DNA of 64,000 bases from the NCBI RefSeq assembly GCF_009768885.1, contig NZ_WSQA01000018.1, positions 16,983 to 80,982 of the forward strand, read 5' to 3'. The position numbers were made by a program, and so were the translations under genes. Below the pieces are notes generated by a model. It saw only the letters and a list, made by a program, of their open reading frames with translations. It was not told the DNA's origin and did not search any database. Within the stretch, counting starts at the first letter, position 1. Each line of letters starts with the position of its first letter. Below are positions 52,045-61,000 of this stretch, one piece after another. This DNA is from Sphingobacterium humi (lineage in GTDB: Bacteria; Bacteroidota; Bacteroidia; Sphingobacteriales; Sphingobacteriaceae).

Positions 52045-52464
52045 ATGAGAGTGATTGCATATAACATATTAGATCAAGAAAAAGTGTTTTTGGCCAAAGC
52101 AAATGCCAAGGTGCACGACCTGACGTTAATATCCAACGGGTTGAACTTTAGTACCATTCATTTTGCTGCCGGAAAAGAGGCTGTATTGGTGTCCGAACGT
52201 GATATTCTTGATAAAGTCATGTTATTCGAATTATTCAAATTAGGCGTAAAAAGCATCATTACCCGCTCAAAAACAACCGATCATATCGACCTGGATTATG
52301 CCGGTGAGTTAAAGATGCATGTCGCCAATGTTCCTTTCGATCAAAGCATGGAAAGTATTGCCAAGCAAACCATTCAAAATCTAACCCAATGGATGGTAGG
52401 GGGATGCGCTGGCGATGCATGTCAATGTCGAATGGACTGCGCTAATAAGCAAAAACTAGGTTAA
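52045..52464 (+). CDS. Stand-alone D-lactate-dehydrogenase-like domain with a four-Cys tail
   Basis: A 139-residue protein that resembles only the N-terminal half of the catalytic domain of D-2-hydroxyacid dehydrogenases (MRVIAYNILDQEKVFLAKAN, LGVKSIITRSKTTDHIDLDY). The NAD-binding domain and catalytic His are missing. A C-terminal tail follows with Cys121, Cys126, Cys128 and Cys132 in GGCAGDACQCRMDC, which could bind an iron-sulfur cluster or other metal. There is no signal peptide. It is the first gene of the operon with hemN one base downstream, so a redox or metal role in low-oxygen heme or cbb3 maturation is inferred. It is not a usable lactate dehydrogenase by itself. Confidence 0.75.
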   Translation: MRVIAYNILDQEKVFLAKANAKVHDLTLISNGLNFSTIHFAAGKEAVLVSERDILDKVMLFELFKLGVKSIITRSKTTDHIDLDYAGELKMHVANVPFDQSMESIAKQTIQNLTQWMVGGCAGDACQCRMDCANKQKLG

Positions 52465-52465
52465 T

Positions 52466-53830
52466 ATGGAAAACAGTACCTTAAACCAACTCATCAGCAA
52501 ATACAATGTTGCTGCTCCTCGCTATACCAGCTACCCAACCGTACCGTTCTGGGAAAATGAGGACTTCAAAGAACACGAATGGCGATTCCGCGTATCGCAG
52601 AATTATAAAAGTTCAAAACAAAATGGCATCAGCATCTATGTGCACCTGCCTTATTGTGAAAGTCTATGTACCTATTGCGGCTGTAATACCCGCATTACCA
52701 AGAATCACCAAGTCGAAGATCCATACATCAGTTCCCTCCTAAAAGAGTGGGCCATGTACAAACGGATATTAGGATCGGAAAGCTTAATGATCGCTGAAAT
52801 ACACTTGGGCGGAGGAACACCCACCTTCTTCCAAGCTGAAAACCTCAAACGCTTGATCGATGGCCTGCTGGCTGGAAATAAAAAAACGGCAGAAGCATCC
52901 TTTTCCTTCGAGGCTCACCCAGCAAATACCACCTACGAGCATCTGAAAACCTTATACGATTTAGGATTTAAACGCTTGAGCTTAGGCATTCAAGATTTTG
53001 ATGAGAAAGTGCAGTTTATCATCAACAGGCATCAAACCGTTGAAGATGTAGATCGGGTGATGAAAGATGCCCGCGAAATTGGATACGATTCTATTAACTT
53101 CGATTTGATTTATGGGCTGCCTATGCAAACCCAAGAGTCGGTAAAGATGACGATTGAACATTCGCTACGCTTAAACCCCGATCGGATATCGTTTTACAGC
53201 TATGCCCATGTGCCTTGGATTAAACCCGGACAACGCCGCTTCACCGAGCATGACCTGCCTGTGGGTGAGGAAAAACTAAACCTTTACCGCCTTGGCAAAA
53301 GCATGATTCAGGAAGCCGGATTTAAAGATGTGGGCATGGACCACTTCTCGAAAGTCGAAGATGCTTTGTATATTGCTTCTAAGAATGGGGGGCTACACCG
53401 TAACTTCATGGGCTATGCCGATAGGTATACACCCCTGTTGATTGGTCTGGGTGTATCATCCATCTCCGATGCCTGGTCGGCCTTTGCGCAAAATGTGAAA
53501 ACCGTAGAGGAGTATCATGCGTTAATAGGAGAGGGGAAACTACCTGTGGTGAAAGGACACTTGCTAACCGAACAAGACACCTTAATTCGTCAATACATCT
53601 TGGATATGATGTGCCGCGGAAAGGTTATCTTGAAAGATGGGGCCAGCGAAAACGAGGCTATCGTGGAACGCTTGCAACCCATGATTGCCGATGGCCTGGT
53701 TAGCCATAAAGCGAATAAAGTAGAAATAACCGAACTCGGAAAATCATTCCTGCGCAATGTATGTATGGCGTTCGACGTGCGGTTACATCAAACCAAAGAA
53801 AGAGAAAACCTATTTAGTCAAGCCATATAA
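52466..53830 (+). CDS. hemN: Oxygen-independent coproporphyrinogen III oxidase
   Basis: A radical-SAM enzyme making protoporphyrinogen IX without oxygen, needed for heme when oxygen is scarce. The 454-residue protein has the cluster motif CESLCTYCGC with Cys64, Cys68 and Cys71 (Cys73 is the extra conserved cysteine). The HLGGGTPTF motif and the C-terminal HemN domain are present. It is the second gene of the operon controlled by the FNR-like site and lies 10 bases before the ccoI start. Confidence 0.95.
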   Translation: MENSTLNQLISKYNVAAPRYTSYPTVPFWENEDFKEHEWRFRVSQNYKSSKQNGISIYVHLPYCESLCTYCGCNTRITKNHQVEDPYISSLLKEWAMYKRILGSESLMIAEIHLGGGTPTFFQAENLKRLIDGLLAGNKKTAEASFSFEAHPANTTYEHLKTLYDLGFKRLSLGIQDFDEKVQFIINRHQTVEDVDRVMKDAREIGYDSINFDLIYGLPMQTQESVKMTIEHSLRLNPDRISFYSYAHVPWIKPGQRRFTEHDLPVGEEKLNLYRLGKSMIQEAGFKDVGMDHFSKVEDALYIASKNGGLHRNFMGYADRYTPLLIGLGVSSISDAWSAFAQNVKTVEEYHALIGEGKLPVVKGHLLTEQDTLIRQYILDMMCRGKVILKDGASENEAIVERLQPMIADGLVSHKANKVEITELGKSFLRNVCMAFDVRLHQTKERENLFSQAI

Positions 53831-53840
53831 AGCGATTGCC

Positions 53841-56237
53841 ATGGATGTGAATAAGGAATTGAAGATAGATACCAGTTGTTACCACTGCGGAGATCCTATA
53901 GAAGATACCTCTTATCAGTTGGATAGCCACCGTTTCTGCTGTTTGGGTTGCCAAACGGTTTATCAAATCCTGAATGAAAACAACATGGCCAGCTATTATC
54001 GCTATAATAGCCATCCGGGAAAATCCCAGAAAATCCAAAAGGAAGACCTGGCCTACCTGGATGAGCCTAATATTATTGCCAAACTCGTCGATTATCAAGA
54101 CGAGGAATTGGCCATCATCACCTTTTACGTTCCTGCCATACACTGCAGTTCCTGTATCTGGCTCTTGGAAAACCTGTATAAACTAAATCCCGGTGTGAAA
54201 ACATCGCAGGTAGATTTTATGAAAAAACAGGCCAGCATCACCTTCTTCAAAAAGGAAATATCCTTACGCGAATTGGTGCAACTGCTCCATCAAATCGGAT
54301 ACGACCCGAAAATTACCCTCCAAGATGTGGTAAAAGAAGGAAAGAAGCTCAATCAGAACAACCTTATTGCTAAAATTACCGTCGCCGGTTTCTGCTTCGG
54401 GAACTCCATGATGATTTCCTTCCCGGATTATTTTGGCATGGCCGATTTTGAAAAACAATATGCCAGCTTCTTTGGCTATATGAACCTGGCCTTCGGTTTA
54501 CCGGTGCTGTTGTTTTCAGCCTCCGATTATTTTAAATCAGCCTGGTACAGCTTAAAACAAAAACGCCTCAACCTGGATGTGCCTTTGGCTCTGGGGATAT
54601 TCGTGTTGTTTTTCCGCTCCGCCTTCGAGATTATCTCCCAAACGGGAGCCGGATTTATGGATACCCTCTGTAGTTTGGTGTTTTTTATCCTGATCGGAAA
54701 ATGGGTGCAACAAAGAACCTATTACCATATTTCCTTTGAGCGCGATTACCGTTCGTATTTCCCTGTAGCCGTAACGGTATTGGAGGGCGAACAGACGAAG
54801 CCTACTCAAATTGCCGATTTACAAATCGGCGATCGGATTATGGTGCGCAATAATGAGATTATTCCCGCCGATGCTATTCTTTTAAAAGGAAATGCTTCGG
54901 TCGACTTTAGCTTCGTAACAGGGGAGAGTAAACCGGTAGAAAAGGTGCTAGGCGAAGTCGTATATGCCGGTGGGCGGCAAATTGGGGAAGCCATTGAGTT
55001 GGAGGTCGTAAAAGCCGTCTCGCAAAGCTACCTGACCAAGCTCTGGAATAACGAAAGCTTTAAACACGTCGAGAAGAAGTTCGAAACCTTTATTGGCTAT
55101 ATCAGTAAATACTTTACGATAGGCTTATTGTTGGTTGCCTTTTCTGCAGCCTTATATTGGATTCTTGGCGGCAATGCCGATAAAGCCTGGGCCGCTTTTA
55201 CCGCTGTACTTATTATCGCTTGTCCATGTGCCTTAGCCTTAAGTTCGCCATTTACCCTGTCTGCAGCCTTAAGCATCTTCGATAAAAATAAACTGTACAT
55301 CAAAAATACGGCAGCAATAGAGCAGATGGCTGCCATAGATACCGTGGTATTTGATAAAACCGGAACGATATCTTCGCCGAATGTGTCGAGTATGTATTTC
55401 GAAGGCGCCCTTTCCGCACAAGAGAAAAGCATGATCTATGCCATCTGTCGAAACTCCAATCACCCGCTTAGCCGCGAAATTATCAAATGGCTTGGCGAAG
55501 TGCCCTTGATTCCGATTACAGCCTATGCCGAACGGGTGGGTAAAGGACAGGAGGGAACCTACCAAGACCTGCATATGAAAATCGGATCGGCCAGCTTTGT
55601 GGGCACAGCTAAAAAAGAAGCAGAAGGATCGGTGGTGTATATTGCTGTCAATAACGTCGTGAAAGGTTTATTTACCCTGGAGCAATCTTGGCGAGAAGGC
55701 CTCTCTAACGTAATCAACTCCCTCGAGGGAAATGAATACCAATTACATTTGATTTCCGGAGACAATGAGCGCCGTGCCGATGCCTTGCGCATGATCTTCC
55801 CCAACCAGGCCAATCTCTTGTTCAATCAATCGCCGGCAGATAAACTCCATAAAATTGAAGCATGGCAAAATCAGGGACAAAAAGTATGTATGCTGGGAGA
55901 TGGTCTGAATGATGCCGGAGCGCTTCGCAAGGCTGATTTAGGTATCGCAGTTTCCGACGATATCAATAATTTCTCGCCCGGTTGTGATGCCATTTTAGAT
56001 GGGGAAGCCTTCCATAAACTCCCGAAATTCTTTCAGTTTAGTAAGGATGCCGTCAAGGTCATTAAAATGAGTTTTATCATTTCCTTACTCTATAATACCA
56101 TTGGCTTAAGCTTCGCCGTGCAGGGAACTATGTCGCCACTGTTTGCCGCCATTTTAATGCCCATCAGTACAGTTACTATCATCTCCTTCACTAGTTTAAT
56201 GACTAGGGGATATGCAAAACGTAGAAAATTAATATAA
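53841..56237 (+). CDS. ccoI: cbb3-type oxidase copper P-type ATPase CcoI/FixI
   Basis: A 798-residue copper-exporting P1B-ATPase. The N-terminal cysteine cluster (Cys13, Cys16, Cys33, Cys34, Cys37: CYHC...CCLGCQTVY) is the FixI/CcoI-type zinc-finger-like region. A heavy-metal domain follows with HCSSC near residue 104. The membrane part has CPCALALSSPF; the P-domain has DKTGTI and GDGLNDAGAL. The ATG at 53841 is chosen because it lies 10 bases after hemN; a longer frame from 53757 overlaps hemN by 74 bases and adds a basic non-conserved stretch. It supplies copper for cbb3 oxidase assembly. Confidence 0.93.
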   Translation: MDVNKELKIDTSCYHCGDPIEDTSYQLDSHRFCCLGCQTVYQILNENNMASYYRYNSHPGKSQKIQKEDLAYLDEPNIIAKLVDYQDEELAIITFYVPAIHCSSCIWLLENLYKLNPGVKTSQVDFMKKQASITFFKKEISLRELVQLLHQIGYDPKITLQDVVKEGKKLNQNNLIAKITVAGFCFGNSMMISFPDYFGMADFEKQYASFFGYMNLAFGLPVLLFSASDYFKSAWYSLKQKRLNLDVPLALGIFVLFFRSAFEIISQTGAGFMDTLCSLVFFILIGKWVQQRTYYHISFERDYRSYFPVAVTVLEGEQTKPTQIADLQIGDRIMVRNNEIIPADAILLKGNASVDFSFVTGESKPVEKVLGEVVYAGGRQIGEAIELEVVKAVSQSYLTKLWNNESFKHVEKKFETFIGYISKYFTIGLLLVAFSAALYWILGGNADKAWAAFTAVLIIACPCALALSSPFTLSAALSIFDKNKLYIKNTAAIEQMAAIDTVVFDKTGTISSPNVSSMYFEGALSAQEKSMIYAICRNSNHPLSREIIKWLGEVPLIPITAYAERVGKGQEGTYQDLHMKIGSASFVGTAKKEAEGSVVYIAVNNVVKGLFTLEQSWREGLSNVINSLEGNEYQLHLISGDNERRADALRMIFPNQANLLFNQSPADKLHKIEAWQNQGQKVCMLGDGLNDAGALRKADLGIAVSDDINNFSPGCDAILDGEAFHKLPKFFQFSKDAVKVIKMSFIISLLYNTIGLSFAVQGTMSPLFAAILMPISTVTIISFTSLMTRGYAKRRKLI

Positions 56238-56246
56238 CTTTGTAAT

Positions 56247-56420
56247 ATGGATATCATCTTTATGCTTATCGGTTGCAGCGTCATCATCGCCCTTTTCTTT
56301 TTGGGTGCCTTCTTCTGGGCCAGCAAAAATGGACAGCATGAGGACACTTATACGCCTTCTATCCGTATTCTATTCGATGACGAGCCTCAACAAGTCAGCG
56401 AGGAAGAACCCAAAAAATAG
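56247..56420 (+). CDS. ccoS: cbb3 oxidase maturation protein CcoS
   Basis: A 57-residue protein with one N-terminal membrane helix (residues ~3-24, IIFMLIGCSVIIALFFLGAF) followed by the CcoS motif FWASKNGQHED and a Tyr-Pro and Glu-rich tail. CcoS is required for cofactor insertion into cbb3 oxidase and is nearly always next to ccoI, as here (9 bp gap). In many relatives ccoN and ccoO follow directly; here the next gene is unrelated. Confidence 0.88.
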   Translation: MDIIFMLIGCSVIIALFFLGAFFWASKNGQHEDTYTPSIRILFDDEPQQVSEEEPKK

Positions 56421-56486
56421 CCCGCTAAACCGTTTATATCACATTTTTTTTACAATAGGATTGGCCTTCTGCCTTGCCATCTTGCG

Positions 56487-56494
56487 TATCTTTG
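56487..56494 (+). promoter_or_regulatory. -7 box almost touching the next start codon
   Basis: TATCTTTG matches TAnnTTTG and lies 6 bases before the ATG at 56501, so the mRNA would be leaderless or nearly so. Confidence 0.6.
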
Positions 56495-56500
56495 CAGCAT

Positions 56501-56866
56501 ATGTTCAAACTGCTACACTTCTTGGCACTCTTTGGCTACCTTAACATCCTATGTTACGAGGTGAAGCAGGCAGATTACTTTGGGCTAGCACCCCAAGCAT
56601 CCAATGAAACATTCGTAGAAGTCGTTCTGGAGGAAGTGTTGAACTTCAGCCATTCCGACGAACCTGAAAACCTACCTGATATTATTTTCGACGACTATCG
56701 AATCTTTGCCCTCATGTTGGGTTTTCTACCTTTAGTACTCTTGGTTTCTTGGCTCTTAGCCAAAGTAACCCTATTGATCAACGACCGAAAACATCCTTTT
56801 TACCTATCAAAAACGAGATGCCGCCCCGGCTATTATCACTTTTTGTATAGGTACCGTCCTTTCTAA
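56501..56866 (+). CDS. Small bitopic/polytopic membrane protein, unknown function
   Basis: A 121-residue protein with hydrophobic segments at about residues 4-18 (LLHFLALFGYLNILC) and 70-91 (IFALMLGFLPLVLLVSWLLAKV), separated by an acidic stretch, and a basic aromatic end (CRPGYYHFLYRYRPF). The final YRYRPF motif marks a Sphingobacteriia family I recall but cannot name. It lies between ccoS and an RND operon, with its own promoter. Orientation and role are unknown. Confidence 0.6.
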   Translation: MFKLLHFLALFGYLNILCYEVKQADYFGLAPQASNETFVEVVLEEVLNFSHSDEPENLPDIIFDDYRIFALMLGFLPLVLLVSWLLAKVTLLINDRKHPFYLSKTRCRPGYYHFLYRYRPF

Positions 56867-56971
56867 GTCCAATTTCCCTTTGGCCTTGAATCGTGTGGCA
56901 TTTCCCTAGGAAGTACCCGCTATTCGCTTGTTATCTATTTTATTTTATATACCCACTATTTTTTAATTGCA

Positions 56972-58081
56972 ATGAAAAACAATCTCTTGCTGTTGCCCCT
57001 TCTTGGATGGGCCGCTCTTGCTGCATCATGTACAGCGAATTCGAATGAAAAAACAGCGGTGATGGAGCCTAAACTTGTTCCAGTTACCCAATTAACACAC
57101 ATGGATACCGTGATTTACAAAGAGTATATTGCCGATATCCAATCCCAAAGAAATGTTGAACTACGTTCCAGATTAACCGGATTCCTGCATAAAATCTATG
57201 TAGATGAAGGTGCACATGTTCGCAAAGGTCAAGTGCTATTCTCCTTGATGGACGATGAGTACAAGGCTGATTTTGCACAGGCGCAAGCCCTATTGAACTC
57301 TGCACAAGCCGAAGTGAAAAAAGTAGAACTCGAAATGGAACGCACCAAAAAATTGGTGGATAAAAATATTGTCAGTCAATCGGAGTATGAACTGCTGCGG
57401 GTACAGCTGCGTGCTGCCCAAGCCAAAGTGAAAGAGGCCGAAGCGGTGTTGAACCAAAACCGAACGAAATTGGCAAATACCCAAATCCGTGCCCCTTTTG
57501 ATGGCCGAATAGACCGGATTTTATTAAAAGAAGGATCCCTATTGGAAGAAGGATCCCTCATTACCAGTATTTCCGATCTGGCCCATGTGAATGTGTATTT
57601 CGATATCTCCGAGCCGGAGTACTTAGCCATTGTTACCGACCCGACCATCAATAAAGCCGCACGCTTCAAAAAAGAAGTGCAGCTGATTCTAGCCAACGGT
57701 CAGCTATACCCGCATACCGGACAAGCAGAAATTGTAGAGTCGGAGTTTGAAGCCAGCACAGGTTCCATTTCCTTACGTGCGAAATTCCCGAATCCTGAAG
57801 GCATCTTAAAGCATGGCGCAACAGGACGTATCGGTGTGCCTACACAAACCGGAAACTTAGTTATGGTGCACCAGAAATCGGTGGTCGAAATTCAAGACAA
57901 GGCCTATGTGTATACCTTGTATGGCGATACAGTGCGCATGACGCCATTTAAAAACGGACAGCGCGTGGGCCATTATTATATCGTAGAAAATGGACTGCCG
58001 AAAGACGCTAAAATTGTATACGAAGGGGTGAAATCCCTACGCGACGGCATGATTGTGAAACCTAAACTGGTAAATAACTAA
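56972..58081 (+). CDS. RND efflux periplasmic adaptor, second operon
   Basis: A 369-residue lipoprotein adaptor (lipobox LAASC, Cys20). The lipoyl halves are at about residues 62-95 (ELRSRLTGFLHKIYVDEGA, VRKGQVLFSLMD) and 165-195 (IRAPFDGRIDRILLKEGS), with a helical hairpin of Ala/Glu/Lys/Arg between them. Beta-barrel and membrane-proximal domains follow. It starts 105 bp after the small membrane protein gene and ends 17 bp before the fused pump gene. Confidence 0.92.
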   Translation: MKNNLLLLPLLGWAALAASCTANSNEKTAVMEPKLVPVTQLTHMDTVIYKEYIADIQSQRNVELRSRLTGFLHKIYVDEGAHVRKGQVLFSLMDDEYKADFAQAQALLNSAQAEVKKVELEMERTKKLVDKNIVSQSEYELLRVQLRAAQAKVKEAEAVLNQNRTKLANTQIRAPFDGRIDRILLKEGSLLEEGSLITSISDLAHVNVYFDISEPEYLAIVTDPTINKAARFKKEVQLILANGQLYPHTGQAEIVESEFEASTGSISLRAKFPNPEGILKHGATGRIGVPTQTGNLVMVHQKSVVEIQDKAYVYTLYGDTVRMTPFKNGQRVGHYYIVENGLPKDAKIVYEGVKSLRDGMIVKPKLVNN

Positions 58082-58098
58082 AGAGAGGACGGGCATTC

Positions 58099-61000
58099 AT
58101 GTTTGAGAAATTTATTAAAAGACCGGTGTTATCACTGGTCATATCCATATTTATTACCCTATTGGGGCTGTTGGCACTCTTTACCTTGCCCATCACCCAA
58201 TTCCCGGATATCGTACCGCCATCGGTGGTAGTAACCGCCAATTATACCGGTGCAAATGCCGAGGTGAGTACCAATGCCGTCGCCATTCCCTTAGAAAAAG
58301 CCATTAACGGGGTGGCCGGTATGACCTATATGAATACCGTTTCTACCAATAACGGAACCACCCTTATTCAGGTGTTCTTTAAGGTAGGAACAGACCCGGA
58401 TATTGCTGCGGTAAACGTGCAAAACAGGGTGACAACCGTGCTCGATGAATTACCCGAAGAGGTGATTAAAGCCGGGGTTACCACCGAAAAAGAGGTGAAC
58501 AGTATGTTGATGTACTTAAACCTCTATACGGATGATGAAACCGCCGATGAACGATTCATCTACAACTTCACGGATATTAACATCCTGAAAGAGTTGAAAC
58601 GGATTGAAGGGGTTGGTTTTGCGCAGATTATGGGTATGAAGGATTACGCCATGCGTATCTGGGTGCGTCCGGATCGTATGTCGGCCTATTCCATTTCTAC
58701 GGAAGAGCTGGTCGCTTCCCTTCGTCGCCAAAATATCGAAGCCGCTCCCGGACAAACGGGGATCAGTTCCGATAAGACCGTCAACATGCAGCAGTATGTT
58801 TTACGCTATCCGGGTAAATTTACCGAGGTGGCCGAATATGAAAATATTCCGATCCGTGCCAATGTAGATGGTTCGGTAATCCGTATCAAGGATATTGCCG
58901 ACGTAGAATTCGGTTCCTTGGATTACGAAATGGTGTCTAAAACCGACGGACGTCCTTCGGCTTCCATCATGTTGAAACAGTTGCCGGGCTCCAATGCGCA
59001 GGAAGTTATACAGCGTGTGAAAGACCGCATGGACGAACTCAAAGGCGCAACTTTCCCGCCGGGAATGACCTATACCATGGGTTATGACGTATCCCGATTC
59101 TTAAATGCCTCCATTTCCAGCGTATTGATTACCCTGGTCGAGGCCTTTATCTTGGTATTCTTGGTGGTATTTATCTTCCTACAAGATTTCAGAGCCACCA
59201 TTATCCCTATTCTGGCGGTACCGGTGTGTTTAATCGGATCCCTATTCTTTATGCAGATGATGGGCTTCTCGATTAACCTTTTAACCTTATTTGCCTTAGT
59301 CCTTGCCATTGGTATTGTCGTCGACAACGGTATTGTCGTCGTCGAGGCCGTCTACGCCAAGATGGAGGAAGAGCACCTTTCTCCCATGGAGGCAACCTTG
59401 GCGGCCATGGACGAAGTAGGTTCAGCAGTAGTTGCCATTACCTTGGTGATGTCGGCGGTATTCGTACCGGTGGCCTTCTTAGATGGCCCGGTCGGTATTT
59501 TCTATCGGCAGTTCTCCTTAACCTTGGCTGCAGCGATTGTTATTTCAGGAATTAATGCCTTGACCTTAACGCCGGCACTTTGTGCCATTATCTTGCGCTC
59601 GCCGCACGATAAGAAACCGAGCAATAACTGGTTAGATAAATTCTTCCGCGGATTCAACCGGGTATACGATCGGATCTCGGGTGGCTATAAAGGCGTCCTC
59701 GGAAAAATAGCCGGCCGCCGCCTAATTACCCTAGCCGCATTGGCCATTATGTTCGTGCTGACTTGGGGCTCGGCAGCGGTATTGCCTTCGGGCTTTATTC
59801 CAACCGAAGACCAAGGGATGATTTACGTAGCAGTGACCACGCCGCCAGGGGCAACCGTAGACCGTACGGAAGCTGTGTTGAATGAGGTGGATGCCATCTC
59901 ACGTGAATTGGATGTCGTAGAAACCGTATCCATCTTGGCCGGTTATAGTATTGTTACGGAAGTATCCGGTGCCTCTTATGGTATGGGGATGATTAACTTA
60001 AAGGAGTGGAAGAACCGCGACCAAACGGTAGATGATGTGATGCGGGTATTACGTGAAAAAACAGCCCATATCGCCGATGCCGAAGTGGAATTCTTCCCGC
60101 CGCCAACCGTACCGGGTTTCGGTAACTCCTCCGGTTTTGAACTTCGCTTATTGGATCGCTCCGGAAACGAAGACTTATCGGAAACTGATAAAGTAGTAAA
60201 AGACTTTATGGCAAAGCTGAGCGAAGATGAAGTGATCGAAAGCGTAAGCTCTACCTTCGACGTGAACTTCCCACAATATATGTTGGAAATTGATTACGAC
60301 TTAGCGGCCAAGAAAGGGATTTCCGTAGAGAACTCCATGAATACCTTACAAACCCTATTGGGTTCGCAATATGCAACCAACTTTATTCGCTATGGGCAGA
60401 TGTATAAAGTTATGGTGCAGTCGGATGCTTTCTCGCGTCAACGACCGGAAGATATCCTGAATCTCTATGTGAAAACCGCAGAAGGGGAGATGGTGCCTTA
60501 TTCGTCCTTTATGACGATGAAGCGAATCTACGGACCGGAGCAGATTACACGCTATAATATGTTTACCTCAGCCATGATTACCGGGCAAGCCGCGCCGGGC
60601 TTCAGCTCCGGCCAGGCCATTGAAGCGGTGGAACGTATCACTGCCGAATTGCCGCAAGGCTTTGCCATCGAATGGTCAGGGATGACGCGTGAACAGAAAA
60701 TTTCAGGAAACCAGGCGGCCTATATCTTCTTGCTGTGTTTGGTGTTTGTGTACCTCTTGTTATGTGCACAATACGAAAGTTTCCTATTGCCATTGCCGGT
60801 TATCTTATGTCTGCCGGCGGGTATTTTCGGTGCCTTCTTCTTCCTGAAAATATTCGGATTGGAGAATAACATCTATGCGCAGGTATCCCTGGTGATGTTG
60901 ATTGGTTTATTAGGTAAAAACGCCATCTTAATTGTGGAGTATGCCAACTTAAAACGGAAACAGGGCATGGATGTACTTGAAGCTTCTATTGAAGGAGCGG

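Noticed and set aside
52045..52464. That the lactate-dehydrogenase-like gene is a pseudogene fragment
   Set aside because: It has an intact start and stop, a distinctive cysteine tail of its own, and one-base spacing to hemN, so it looks maintained.
53757..53840. An N-terminal extension of the CcoI ATPase overlapping hemN
   Set aside because: It adds a basic stretch not seen in the family; ATG at 53841, 10 bases after hemN, begins the normal N-terminus.
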